Assembly: GCA_905479925.1 (NCBI GenBank)
Contig: CAJQOL010000125.1
Coordinates: 1 to 61,521, forward strand
Source: an uncultured Kangiellaceae bacterium
Lineage (GTDB): Bacteria > Pseudomonadota > Gammaproteobacteria > Enterobacterales > Kangiellaceae
DNA length: 61,521 nucleotides
Direction of reading: 5' to 3'
Shown here: positions 17,393-25,600 of the stretch, one piece after another
Position numbering within the stretch: the first letter of the stretch is position 1
Layout: each line of letters opens with the position of its first letter
Made by a program: the position numbers and the translations under genes
Notes under the pieces: model-generated
Seen by the model: only the letters and a program-made list of their open reading frames with translations
Databases searched by the model: none
Told to the model about the DNA's origin: nothing

Positions 17393-19585
17393 TTAGTTAA
17401 TTTCCTGGACTAAGGTCCAGCCATTTCGTTTTGACTCGATCACTTTTACAGATTCATTTGCCCGCAATACGCCTATCTTAGTGCCACTATTGGCATCTGC
17501 ATCTCGCATATTTTTACCTTGGGAATTGTTCTGGTAGGTTTCACCGTTAACGACTGTGTCAAGATAGACCCAACCACCACGAGCAGACAAAATCAATGTA
17601 ACCGGCTCGCTAGCGACAGCAGGTGAGCCGACGTTTGGCACAGTTTTGAAAACTTTGTTTTCGTTTCCATCAAGATTGAGTTGATATTGACTGGTAGCTG
17701 TTAGACCTACCGCTGTCAGTTTTACTTTGGCGTCTTCAAGGCTCAATGAGATGAGTTCTGGAACAGGAATTCCAGAGGTGCTCATATACAAGGTAAGCTC
17801 AGTATCATGAGGAATAATACCGTTAACATTCGGTTCGCTTCTTAAAAAGGTGCCTTCATCTTTATCCCCTATCTCGCTCTTGACCGTCGCAATAGACACG
17901 GGCATATCTTCCAACAGCGCTCTTATTTCTTGTTCATTTTTTCCCTCGAGAAGATTGTCTAGCTCGATAGTTCCGTTAGAAACAACTAACTTAATGGGTT
18001 TATCGGTATCGTAACTAGTTCCCTCTGGAGGGTCGGTTCTAAGAACAGTACCTTTTATCTCGGCGCTAGCTATACCGAATGTATCTGGCGCTACCATTAA
18101 GCCTTCCGCTTCAATAATGTCGCTTGCTTGCTTTATATTGTATCCCTTATCAGCAATCGCAGGGATCACCGCCTCAGACATCATGGAAATATACACAAAC
18201 ACCGCTAATGCTACCGCCGCTACTGTGGCTACAAGTCCTTTGACGGCACTTGATACTCCGGCTTTGGTGCTGATAGGCTGCGGCGACTCCTTAATAATTG
18301 CTTCTGCGTCATCAATGATATTCGATGGTCGGTTGATATTGGGTATGGTTGGGGTTTCGCTTGGGGTTGGTTCTTCTATATTAAATAACACGCCATTAGG
18401 TGAGCGCATAAACAGTACCGGAGTTGCCCATTCCATTGTAGAAGAATCTGCAAGCTTGATTGCCTTGCGGCCTTCTGCAACGGCTGCGTCAACCGGGTAG
18501 CCGGCAACAATGCGAGGATAAAAAGTACCAGCAAAACTCACCGCGGCCTTATCGGTAATGGGAAATTGCATGGCGACAACCGCCGGAATACCTGCCATGA
18601 CCATTGCTGTAGCGACTCCAGCAAAAGGATCTTGACCGGCTTGTTTGGTGGCTTTACCGGTATCACAGGCATTTAGAAACACCATTCGCAATGACTTAAC
18701 GTCTTGCAGAATAACGCCCCCTAGGGTCTGTCCGTCGAGCGCTAGCGGCTGATTATTTTCGTCTTCTAACAGTAATACTCCTTGACCGGTAGAGCGATCG
18801 AAGTCACCGTGCCCCATGTAATGCAATACGTGGTATTCTTTTTCACTTAACTTGTCGCTCAATCGTTTGGTGGTTGCCGGGCTTTCTAAAAAATCGACCT
18901 CAACCCCATTATTACGTGCCCATGACTGTTCAATAAGTTGTCGTTCCTGTTCTAGATTTAACGGCGCTACACCTTCGGGACTAGACATAACAACTAGAAT
19001 TCTAAATGGCAGTTCAAAAGACAGCGGGGCGAATGGGCGCTGCACATTGAGATAACGAACAAGTGGTGTACTACGTGATAAATTTAAATAGTCGCGTGTT
19101 TCTTCTCGATACAATAACTCCCATGGCAAACTGGCTAGTGCCGCTACATCAGAATCTGTTGGGTCAATTTGTAACTTGATTCGAAGACCGCTATCGACGC
19201 CACGAATCATGCCGATACTTTGATCAAACAAGGTTCTAGTTGCACCAACAAAAAGGTTCTCAAAAAGAGTTTTTGGGAGCTCTATTGAGGGAGCTGATGT
19301 AGGGCTTTCCATCTCCATTTCGCGAGTAGTTTCTTCATCAGCTTTGGTAGATGATGCGCTTCGAAATGTCCCCGCTAGATTTTGTAACATGTCAGCGGCA
19401 TCATCGAGCTCAAAAGGGAGGCGTAATTTAGAACTACCTTCCCCCGCAGGGGAGCGAATATTAATGATGTAGTCATCACCTTGTTTGGACTCGATTTCTA
19501 TGATGAAATCTTTATAGAGTATATTTTTCTTTGACTCTAAATTCTGCTGATTCATACTAGAAGAGTTGGATTCTGAATTATTCAT
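17393..19585 (-). CDS. CHAT protease - transmembrane - three PASTA - SH3-like protein, 730 aa
   Basis: Predicted caspase-like cysteine protease (clan CD, CHAT family) built as a membrane receptor. Residues about 100-430 form the CHAT domain, with the catalytic His in YMGHGDFD (H259) and the catalytic Cys in FLNACDTGKA (C307). One membrane helix follows near 455-480. Outside it lie three PASTA-type repeats (marked by RTDPPEGTSY, RSEPNVNGI and KTVPNVGSPA, each ending in a beta strand with S-G), and the last 60 residues resemble a bacterial SH3 domain. The ATG at 19585 has AGAGGG upstream; an in-frame TTG at 19600 is less likely. PASTA and SH3b modules usually bind cell-wall muropeptides, so an envelope signal may control the cytoplasmic protease. 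It follows the FlgO/TPR gene in the same direction after a 456-bp gap. Confidence 0.88.
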   Translation of the reverse strand: MNNSESNSSSMNQQNLESKKNILYKDFIIEIESKQGDDYIINIRSPAGEGSSKLRLPFELDDAADMLQNLAGTFRSASSTKADEETTREMEMESPTSAPSIELPKTLFENLFVGATRTLFDQSIGMIRGVDSGLRIKLQIDPTDSDVAALASLPWELLYREETRDYLNLSRSTPLVRYLNVQRPFAPLSFELPFRILVVMSSPEGVAPLNLEQERQLIEQSWARNNGVEVDFLESPATTKRLSDKLSEKEYHVLHYMGHGDFDRSTGQGVLLLEDENNQPLALDGQTLGGVILQDVKSLRMVFLNACDTGKATKQAGQDPFAGVATAMVMAGIPAVVAMQFPITDKAAVSFAGTFYPRIVAGYPVDAAVAEGRKAIKLADSSTMEWATPVLFMRSPNGVLFNIEEPTPSETPTIPNINRPSNIIDDAEAIIKESPQPISTKAGVSSAVKGLVATVAAVALAVFVYISMMSEAVIPAIADKGYNIKQASDIIEAEGLMVAPDTFGIASAEIKGTVLRTDPPEGTSYDTDKPIKLVVSNGTIELDNLLEGKNEQEIRALLEDMPVSIATVKSEIGDKDEGTFLRSEPNVNGIIPHDTELTLYMSTSGIPVPELISLSLEDAKVKLTAVGLTATSQYQLNLDGNENKVFKTVPNVGSPAVASEPVTLILSARGGWVYLDTVVNGETYQNNSQGKNMRDADANSGTKIGVLRANESVKVIESKRNGWTLVQEIN

Positions 19586-20041
19586 TGATTGCCCTCTCAA
19601 AAAACCTTGAAAACCTCAAGGGTTAAATACGTCCATGACCGGCACAATTGACGCCGAGCTTGTCGATATTTCATGTTTGTTATGACAAAACTTTCTTCGA
19701 GAAAAAACAATTCTGCAACCAACTAACTACAGGACAAAACTGTCACTGTGTTGAGAATATTTCGATACAACCAAGTTTACTTCAGTCAGACTTCGCTATT
19801 TTTACTGTTATGGCTATTTTTACTGTTATGGTTATTTTTCTGATGTAGCTATTAAAAAAACACTGCGCAACTTCAACTTATAAAGTCGAACTATCGGCTT
19901 ATTATTCACTATTAATTTTTCTATTAAATTTTTAACCAAATTTTATCAAAAAAAAACTTTTCTTGTAGACTAGAGTGTAGAGGTTAGGCACTGTGGTCCT
20001 CAAAAATACTGCCATCTAGACTCAGGCTTAAACACTCATTG
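19586..20041. other. Gap between CHAT and FlgO/TPR genes
   Basis: About 456 bp, AT-rich. It includes an 18-bp imperfect tandem (TTTTTACTGTTATGG-type, about 19799-19840). A 66-codon plus-strand frame overlaps this repeat but has no ribosome site and was not accepted. Confidence 0.4.
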
Positions 20042-22078
20042 TTAGGAGTTATCCGCGGGTAATAACGCAATAAATCGTGGTTCATCTTTTAAGCGTTTTA
20101 AGTCGGGGTCTAAAGCAATAAATTGTCGATAGTACTGCTCAAGTGCAACCGCTTCTTCTAACAATTCAATCGCTTGTTCCGAGTCATCTTTTTTGAGTAC
20201 CGCTAGCGCTTTAAAATAAAGAATTTCGGAGTTGCGTTGTGATTGCTCTATTGCTTTTTCAAGCAAATCCATCCCTTCTGACTGCTTATCCAAGTGAACC
20301 AAGTACAAACCTAACATCGCTCTGGTATACCAATCTTCATTATTAATAGTTAGGTTATCTCGGGATAATTCAGCCGCGCGTTTATAAGCAAATTGTGACA
20401 AAGATTCTTGACCCGAAATAAATCGATAACTCTCCGCTAATCGACCCCAAATTCGATGATCAGTTTCCGCGTATTCTAATGCTTTTAATTGCATGTCCGC
20501 TGCTTCTTGGAATTGGCCTGCATAATAATAGAACATTCCCAAATTGGTGTAGGCCTGCCGAGACGGACTCAATTCTAACGAACGCTCATAGGCTAACAAG
20601 GCTTGTTTTGTATCACCCAACATCCAATAGGCGGCACCTTTTCCTAGGTATCCAATGGTTGAATCCGGTGTAAGGCGGGAAACGACTTCATAGGTATTCG
20701 CCGAATCGGCATATTGTGCTCTGTCGTAATAGAAATCAGCCAAACTTTCATAGGCTTTCCAATAATTGGGTTTTAGTTCTATTGCGCGTATAAAAGTTTC
20801 TTCCGCTTTAACAAACTCTTTGTTACCTGCTTGCACTTCTCCAAGTTCAACATAGGCATTAACTTCGCTCGGAGATGCAGCGATTGCTTCACGCAATATA
20901 TCTTTAGATTTTTGGTATAAGCCGCGAAGACGATACAAGCGGCCTAGAGCCACATTAACTTCACTGTTACTGTCGGTGTTTAAGCTTTGTGCTTTTTCAC
21001 AAGCTATTTCAGCATAAGTAAAATCATCGACGCCGTTAGAGTTTTCATACAAGGCCAAATTCGCTTCACATATTCCCGCATAGGCGCGTGAAAACGCAGG
21101 GTCAATGGTCAAGGATTGATTGAAAAGTTCTTTAGCGGCTTTAAGCGATTCACTACCCTTTGAGCTACGTAACTTCTCTAAACCTTGCAAATACACAATA
21201 TAGGCTTCAATATTTTCAGATTGTGTTTGTTGTAATCGGTTTTGTGAACTAACCGACAGGGCAATTTTTGTTTGATTAACCACCGCTAACGCTATTTCGC
21301 GCTGAATCGCAAAAACATCATCTAGTTTACGGTCATAAGATTTACTCCACGCGTTAAATCCTTTTTCACCGTTGATTAATTGGGCGCTAATTCGAACACG
21401 ATCACCTTCTCGTCTTACGCTGCCTTCGAGGATGTAGCCAACATTTAACAGTTTTGCTACTTCACGTACATCAACCCGTTCACCACGGAATCTAAATGAG
21501 GAGGAGCGGGCTGCAACATTGAGTTCGCGAATACTCGATAAATGATTCAATATTTCTTCAGCGAGTCCGTCGGCAAAATAATCGGAGTTCTCTTTACCGT
21601 CAAAGTTTTCAAAGGCTAGTACAGCAATAGAGTTAGCAGGAAAACCGACCACAGTAACGTCTGGTTCAGATTGAGACGTTAAAGTCTCATCTTCAACCGC
21701 TTGAATTCTATTATCTAAGAAAACGACCAATGCCCAGGTGCCAGCTATGACCATTAAACCAAGACACAAGGCTATTGGTCGACTGGCTTTTTTCTGTTTC
21801 CGTGTGGCATTGCCTTTTACGTTCCATAGCGGGAGGTCAAACATCACTCCTTGAGATTTTATGTCAAATATCCACGTCAAGAAAACCACCGCAGGGAAGC
21901 CTGCAATAGTTATTATGATCAGTAAACGAACCACGCCAGCAGGCAGCCCTAATGGCTCAGAGGTTAATTCTACAACCTGTAAAATTAGCCAACCGGTGAC
22001 CGCATAGGTTACTACCACAGGTATTACTTCTCTGCGGCGTATCTCAGAAATCAGTTGGCTTATGAAGCGCGATAAAAT
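20042..22078 (-). CDS. Membrane-anchored FlgO-domain/TPR protein, 678 aa, probable ATT start
   Basis: Signal-linked scaffold protein. Two membrane helices at the N-terminus (around VVTYAVTGWLILQ and RLLIIITIAGFPAVVFL) and a third near residue 105-125 precede a FlgO-like domain (IAVLAFENF, SDYFADGLAEEIL, YILEGSVRREGDRVRISAQL) and then about nine TPR repeats to the C-terminus. This architecture is common beside adenylate-cyclase/CadC-type and kinase modules but here lacks a DNA-binding or cyclase domain. An in-frame GTG at 22018 would cut into the first helix and has no ribosome site. Twenty codons upstream an ATT at 22078 lies eight bases from a perfect AAGGAG, and the added residues (LSRFISQLISEIRRREVIP) match the basic amphipathic lead-in normal for this family. 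Confidence 0.85.
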   Translation of the reverse strand: MLSRFISQLISEIRRREVIPVVVTYAVTGWLILQVVELTSEPLGLPAGVVRLLIIITIAGFPAVVFLTWIFDIKSQGVMFDLPLWNVKGNATRKQKKASRPIALCLGLMVIAGTWALVVFLDNRIQAVEDETLTSQSEPDVTVVGFPANSIAVLAFENFDGKENSDYFADGLAEEILNHLSSIRELNVAARSSSFRFRGERVDVREVAKLLNVGYILEGSVRREGDRVRISAQLINGEKGFNAWSKSYDRKLDDVFAIQREIALAVVNQTKIALSVSSQNRLQQTQSENIEAYIVYLQGLEKLRSSKGSESLKAAKELFNQSLTIDPAFSRAYAGICEANLALYENSNGVDDFTYAEIACEKAQSLNTDSNSEVNVALGRLYRLRGLYQKSKDILREAIAASPSEVNAYVELGEVQAGNKEFVKAEETFIRAIELKPNYWKAYESLADFYYDRAQYADSANTYEVVSRLTPDSTIGYLGKGAAYWMLGDTKQALLAYERSLELSPSRQAYTNLGMFYYYAGQFQEAADMQLKALEYAETDHRIWGRLAESYRFISGQESLSQFAYKRAAELSRDNLTINNEDWYTRAMLGLYLVHLDKQSEGMDLLEKAIEQSQRNSEILYFKALAVLKKDDSEQAIELLEEAVALEQYYRQFIALDPDLKRLKDEPRFIALLPADNS

Positions 22079-22086
22079 GAGAGTAA

Positions 22087-22092
22087 CTCCTT
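22087..22092 (-). promoter_or_regulatory. Shine-Dalgarno site that fixes the ATT start
   Basis: AAGGAG on the minus strand, with eight bases to the ATT at 22078. No ATG, GTG or TTG in frame lies at a suitable distance, so this site is the argument for non-standard initiation. Confidence 0.6.
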
Positions 22093-22201
22093 GTTATTAT
22101 TAAAAGATAGGACCTACTATGTATCGAACCTATAATATAGCGTTTTCTTTGGTGTGAGTATATACTCGATTGTTCCATTTAATCACAAAGTGAGATTGGT
22201 A

Positions 22202-22426
22202 ATGTTAAATTCGCAAAACAACAACTATAACGCGTCATCAAATATTAACCTGATAATGGCACCATCTGAGAGTCCAGACCAGGCAGATCCTCGCCCAACG
22301 ATCCCTGATACACGTCCAGGCAGACCTGATACACGTCCGGGAAGACCCGATACTCGTCCTGGAAGGCCCGATACCCGTCCAGGTAGACCGGATACCCGTC
22401 CAGGTAGACCCGATACTCGAGAATAG
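22202..22426 (+). CDS. Small Pro/Arg repeat protein, 74 aa
   Basis: Unrecognised small protein. A polar Asn-rich head (MLNSQNNNYNASSNINLIM) is followed by APSESPDQADPRPTIP and five exact copies of Asp-Thr-Arg-Pro-Gly-Arg-Pro, ending DTRE. It is strongly basic and Pro-rich and has no signal peptide. The start is uncertain: ATG 22202 is chosen, but GTG 22154 (90 aa) is also open and neither has a strong ribosome site. A good terminator at 22504-22527 makes a real transcript plausible. It lies between the divergent FlgO/TPR gene and the caspase-STAND gene. Metacaspase-like proteases cleave after basic residues, so it might be a substrate or ligand, but each Arg here is followed by Pro, which usually blocks cleavage. 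An adaptor role through polyproline-type structure is equally possible. Confidence 0.6.
   Translation: MLNSQNNNYNASSNINLIMAPSESPDQADPRPTIPDTRPGRPDTRPGRPDTRPGRPDTRPGRPDTRPGRPDTRE
22307..22420 (+). repeat. 21-bp tandem repeat coding for a seven-residue unit
   Basis: Five complete 21-bp units (22307-22411) plus a partial one. Third-codon positions differ between units (ACA/ACT/ACC, CCT/CCC/CCG), yet every unit keeps the same amino acids, which points to selection on the protein. Confidence 0.9.
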
Positions 22427-22503
22427 GGGCGAAAAAAACCGTATTTAAATGACACATGCGTTGAAGTAGCATGCGCAGTTTTGTCCATGTCGATTTCAAG
22501 TGC

Positions 22504-22527
22504 GGCATGGACTTCCATGCCTTTTTT
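22504..22527 (+). terminator. Terminator after the repeat-protein gene, with a competing fold
   Basis: GGCATGG (22504-22510), ACTT loop, CCATGCC (22515-22521), then six T. An alternative stem, GTCCATG (22483-22489) with CATGGAC (22506-22512), would use the same bases as the terminator's left arm, so the two folds exclude each other. That is the form of an attenuator. The caspase-STAND gene begins 85 bp after it. Confidence 0.8.
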
Positions 22528-22612
22528 ATAAAGCAAGCCTGTAGTTAATTATCATAATTTTCTAAATGGATTTATTTTGCTAAATGGATTTGAATGTTAA
22601 AAGGGTAGCTAA

Positions 22613-25600
22613 ATGATCTCTGAGGCCATCGAGAGCCGCTTCGGTCGAAGCATTGCGATCATTATCGGTATCGATAATTACGAGAACGGAATTCCGTCGC
22701 TTAAAACCGCCGCTAATGACGCTCGCCGTTTGGCCACGACACTCAATGAACTTCATAATTTTGAAATAAACCTCTTTCTCAACGAAGATGCTTCCAAAGA
22801 GCGCCTCAGCCAATTACTTAATGAGCAACTGGGCAATGAGCTTGGCGCCGATGACCGTTTGATATTCTATTTTGCTGGACATGGCGTTGCTTTAGACGGT
22901 GATGATGGACCAAATGGTTATTTGCTTCCTCAGGATGCACGTCGTGGCGAAGAAGACACTTATTTATTTATGCCGTTTGTGCATGACGCTCTTCTTTCTT
23001 TGCCGGTTCGCCATGCGCTGATTATTATGGACAGTTGCTTTTCGGGGGCATTTCGATGGGCTGCAACGCGGGATCTGATTGCTATGCCCGAGGTCGTGCA
23101 CGAGGAGCGTTATGACCGTTTTGTGAAAGATCCTGCGTGGCAAGTCATTACATCAGCTGCACACGATCAGAAAGCCATGGACCAGCTTTCGAGCGGCAGT
23201 CTTGGGACTCGACCAAACGAGCAAGGGCATTCGCCGTTTGCTCTAGCACTTTTTGAAGCATTAGAAGGTAAAGCGGATGTTGTACCAGCGGATGGTGGGG
23301 ATGGATTAATCACGGCCACCGAGCTGTATCTCTATCTTGAAAGTCGTCTACAACCAGAATCCATTGAACAAGGCTTGCGCCAAACACCGGGTTTTTGGCC
23401 GCTGGCCCGACATGATAAAGGCGAGTTTGTTTTTGCCGCTCCGGGTGCAAGTTTAAGGCTACCACCTGCACCGCCACTTAATTACGCTAATAATCCTTAT
23501 CGAGGTTTAGAGTCTTTCGAAAAGCAGCATGCTGAACTGTTTTTTGGTCGCGATGAAGTTATTAATGACCTTGAAAAGTGTATCGATAATCAAAACTTAA
23601 CCGTTATTCTTGGCGCATCAGGAACAGGAAAATCAAGTTTGGTAAAAGCGGGACTTTTGCCTAGGCTAGAACTGCGGCATGGCTTATTAGTTTTACCTAC
23701 TGTCCGACCAGGTGTAAATCCGATCTTGTCATTAAGCCGGGCGCTTGATACGGCGGCGAATGTTGTCGCCATTGAGACAAGAGTTTCTGAGCTTTGTGAA
23801 TTGAATCCAAGAACTATCTTGTTCATAGATCAGTTTGAAGAGTTGATTACCATGAATAATTCTGCAGACGAACGCGAGACCACGCTGCAATTATTATCAC
23901 GTTTGTTGCAACGGTATTCGGACAAACTCGATATTGTCGTTACGCTACGGACCGATTTCGAACCGCAATTTAGTCGCGGCGAGCTCAATAAATTTTGGAA
24001 GTCCGGACGCTATATTATTCCACCGATGAGTCAAAATGATCTACGTGAATGCATTATGAAACCGGCGACTGCTAGAGTTATGTATTTTAAACCAAACGAA
24101 CTGGTTGAGGAGCTGATTAACGAAGTAGTCGCGACCCCAGGGGCTTTGCCACTGTTATCGTTCGCTCTGAGTGAGATGTATATCCATTATCTAGAGCGCG
24201 CGAGTAATGACCGCGCCATTGAACGGATTGATTATGAGGCGGTTGGTGGTGTAGTCGGAGCCTTGCGAAGTCGTGCCAATGCTGAGTACGAAGCGTTGGA
24301 GGATGAAGAACAGCGCCAAATAATGCGTCTTATTATGCTGCGCATGGTCGCTGCTGGTAGCGGTAGTGTCGCCCGTCGCAGAGTCCTTCAGTCTGAGCTC
24401 GATTTTGAGTCTGCGGAACGAAATGCCATGGTTAAGTCCATCATTAACCGCTTGGTAAACGCACGGCTAGTGGTAACTGGCAACGAACGTTCTGATGATG
24501 GTTTAGGTGCCGGTGATGATTACGTTGAACCCGCTCATGATGCATTAGTAAGGGCGTGGGGGCGTCTATTGAGATGGGTGCATAAAGAAAACGAACGTGA
24601 TCCAGATGATCTTCGTTTTCAACGTAAGCTGACAACGGATGCCAAGTTATGGAACGAAACTGAGGTAAAATCTGAGAAAAAAGGGCTGCTGTGGAACGAT
24701 GCGGCGAGAAGTGCATCACTAAAGAGCCTTCTTAAAAGTAACGTGGATTGGCTCAGTCGAGTTGAACTGTTGTTCGCCAATAATAGTGTGTTGGCGAGGC
24801 GACGTATTAGACAGTTTTGGACTTCCGCGATGCTGATTGTTGTCGCGCTGGCGGTTTTGGCTATTTGGCAGGCTCAGGTTGCAACTCAGCAAAGCAAGCG
24901 AGCAATTACTCGCGGAATTGCGACTGAAATTAGAGCAAGTCTAGCGGAAGGAAATTTGTATCGTGCTTTACAAGTCGCGCGGCGAAGCGTTGTAGAATTC
25001 AAATTTCCTGAGGAGACGGCCATTGCTATGAGAGCAATAGCGACTTATGAATCACCGTTACTCACTAGTTTCACAATGCCCTCAAATGCACACGCATTAC
25101 TTAGCTTAGATGACCGCTGGATCATTGCTTATAATAAGCCCGATCAGCGCAGTATGAACATGCCTTTCAATGTCTCGACGATGGATTGGAGCGGAAATCA
25201 AACGGCAATCAGCGATGACGCAACCACCGTTACTCTTTCCCCCTTAGGAACATGGCTGATGGTGACTGGATACAATAGCGGCGATTCTTCAAATGCACTG
25301 GGTAGCGACATTGATTGTGAGTTAAATGGTTTTACGGATATTTTTGAAATCTCCGAATTGGGCATTCTCAAAGCACCGCATTTGCCTGCTATTCCAACCA
25401 GTTTTTTGTTGTCTCCCAAAATCGGCGATCAAGACTCGGCTGTGGCGATTGCTTGTGAAACCGCCATTATTTCGATTAACGTTTCCGACCTTTTATCGAA
25501 TGCTTCTGGCAACTCTGTTGCGAGTCCCCCTGATAAATTCGATACAGGTATTAAGGTAAAAAGTGTCTTTTTTGATAATAATGGCCAGCTTGTTGTGGTG

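Noticed and set aside
19648..19848. Plus-strand frame of 66 codons
   Set aside because: Lies over an AT-rich tandem repeat, without ribosome site or domain.
22018..22078. GTG 22018 as the start of the FlgO/TPR gene
   Set aside because: It would remove the family's conserved basic lead-in and has no ribosome site; the ATT with AAGGAG fits better.
22307..22420. Tandem 21-bp units looking like a CRISPR or satellite array
   Set aside because: No spacers; units abut and read as a conserved seven-residue peptide repeat.
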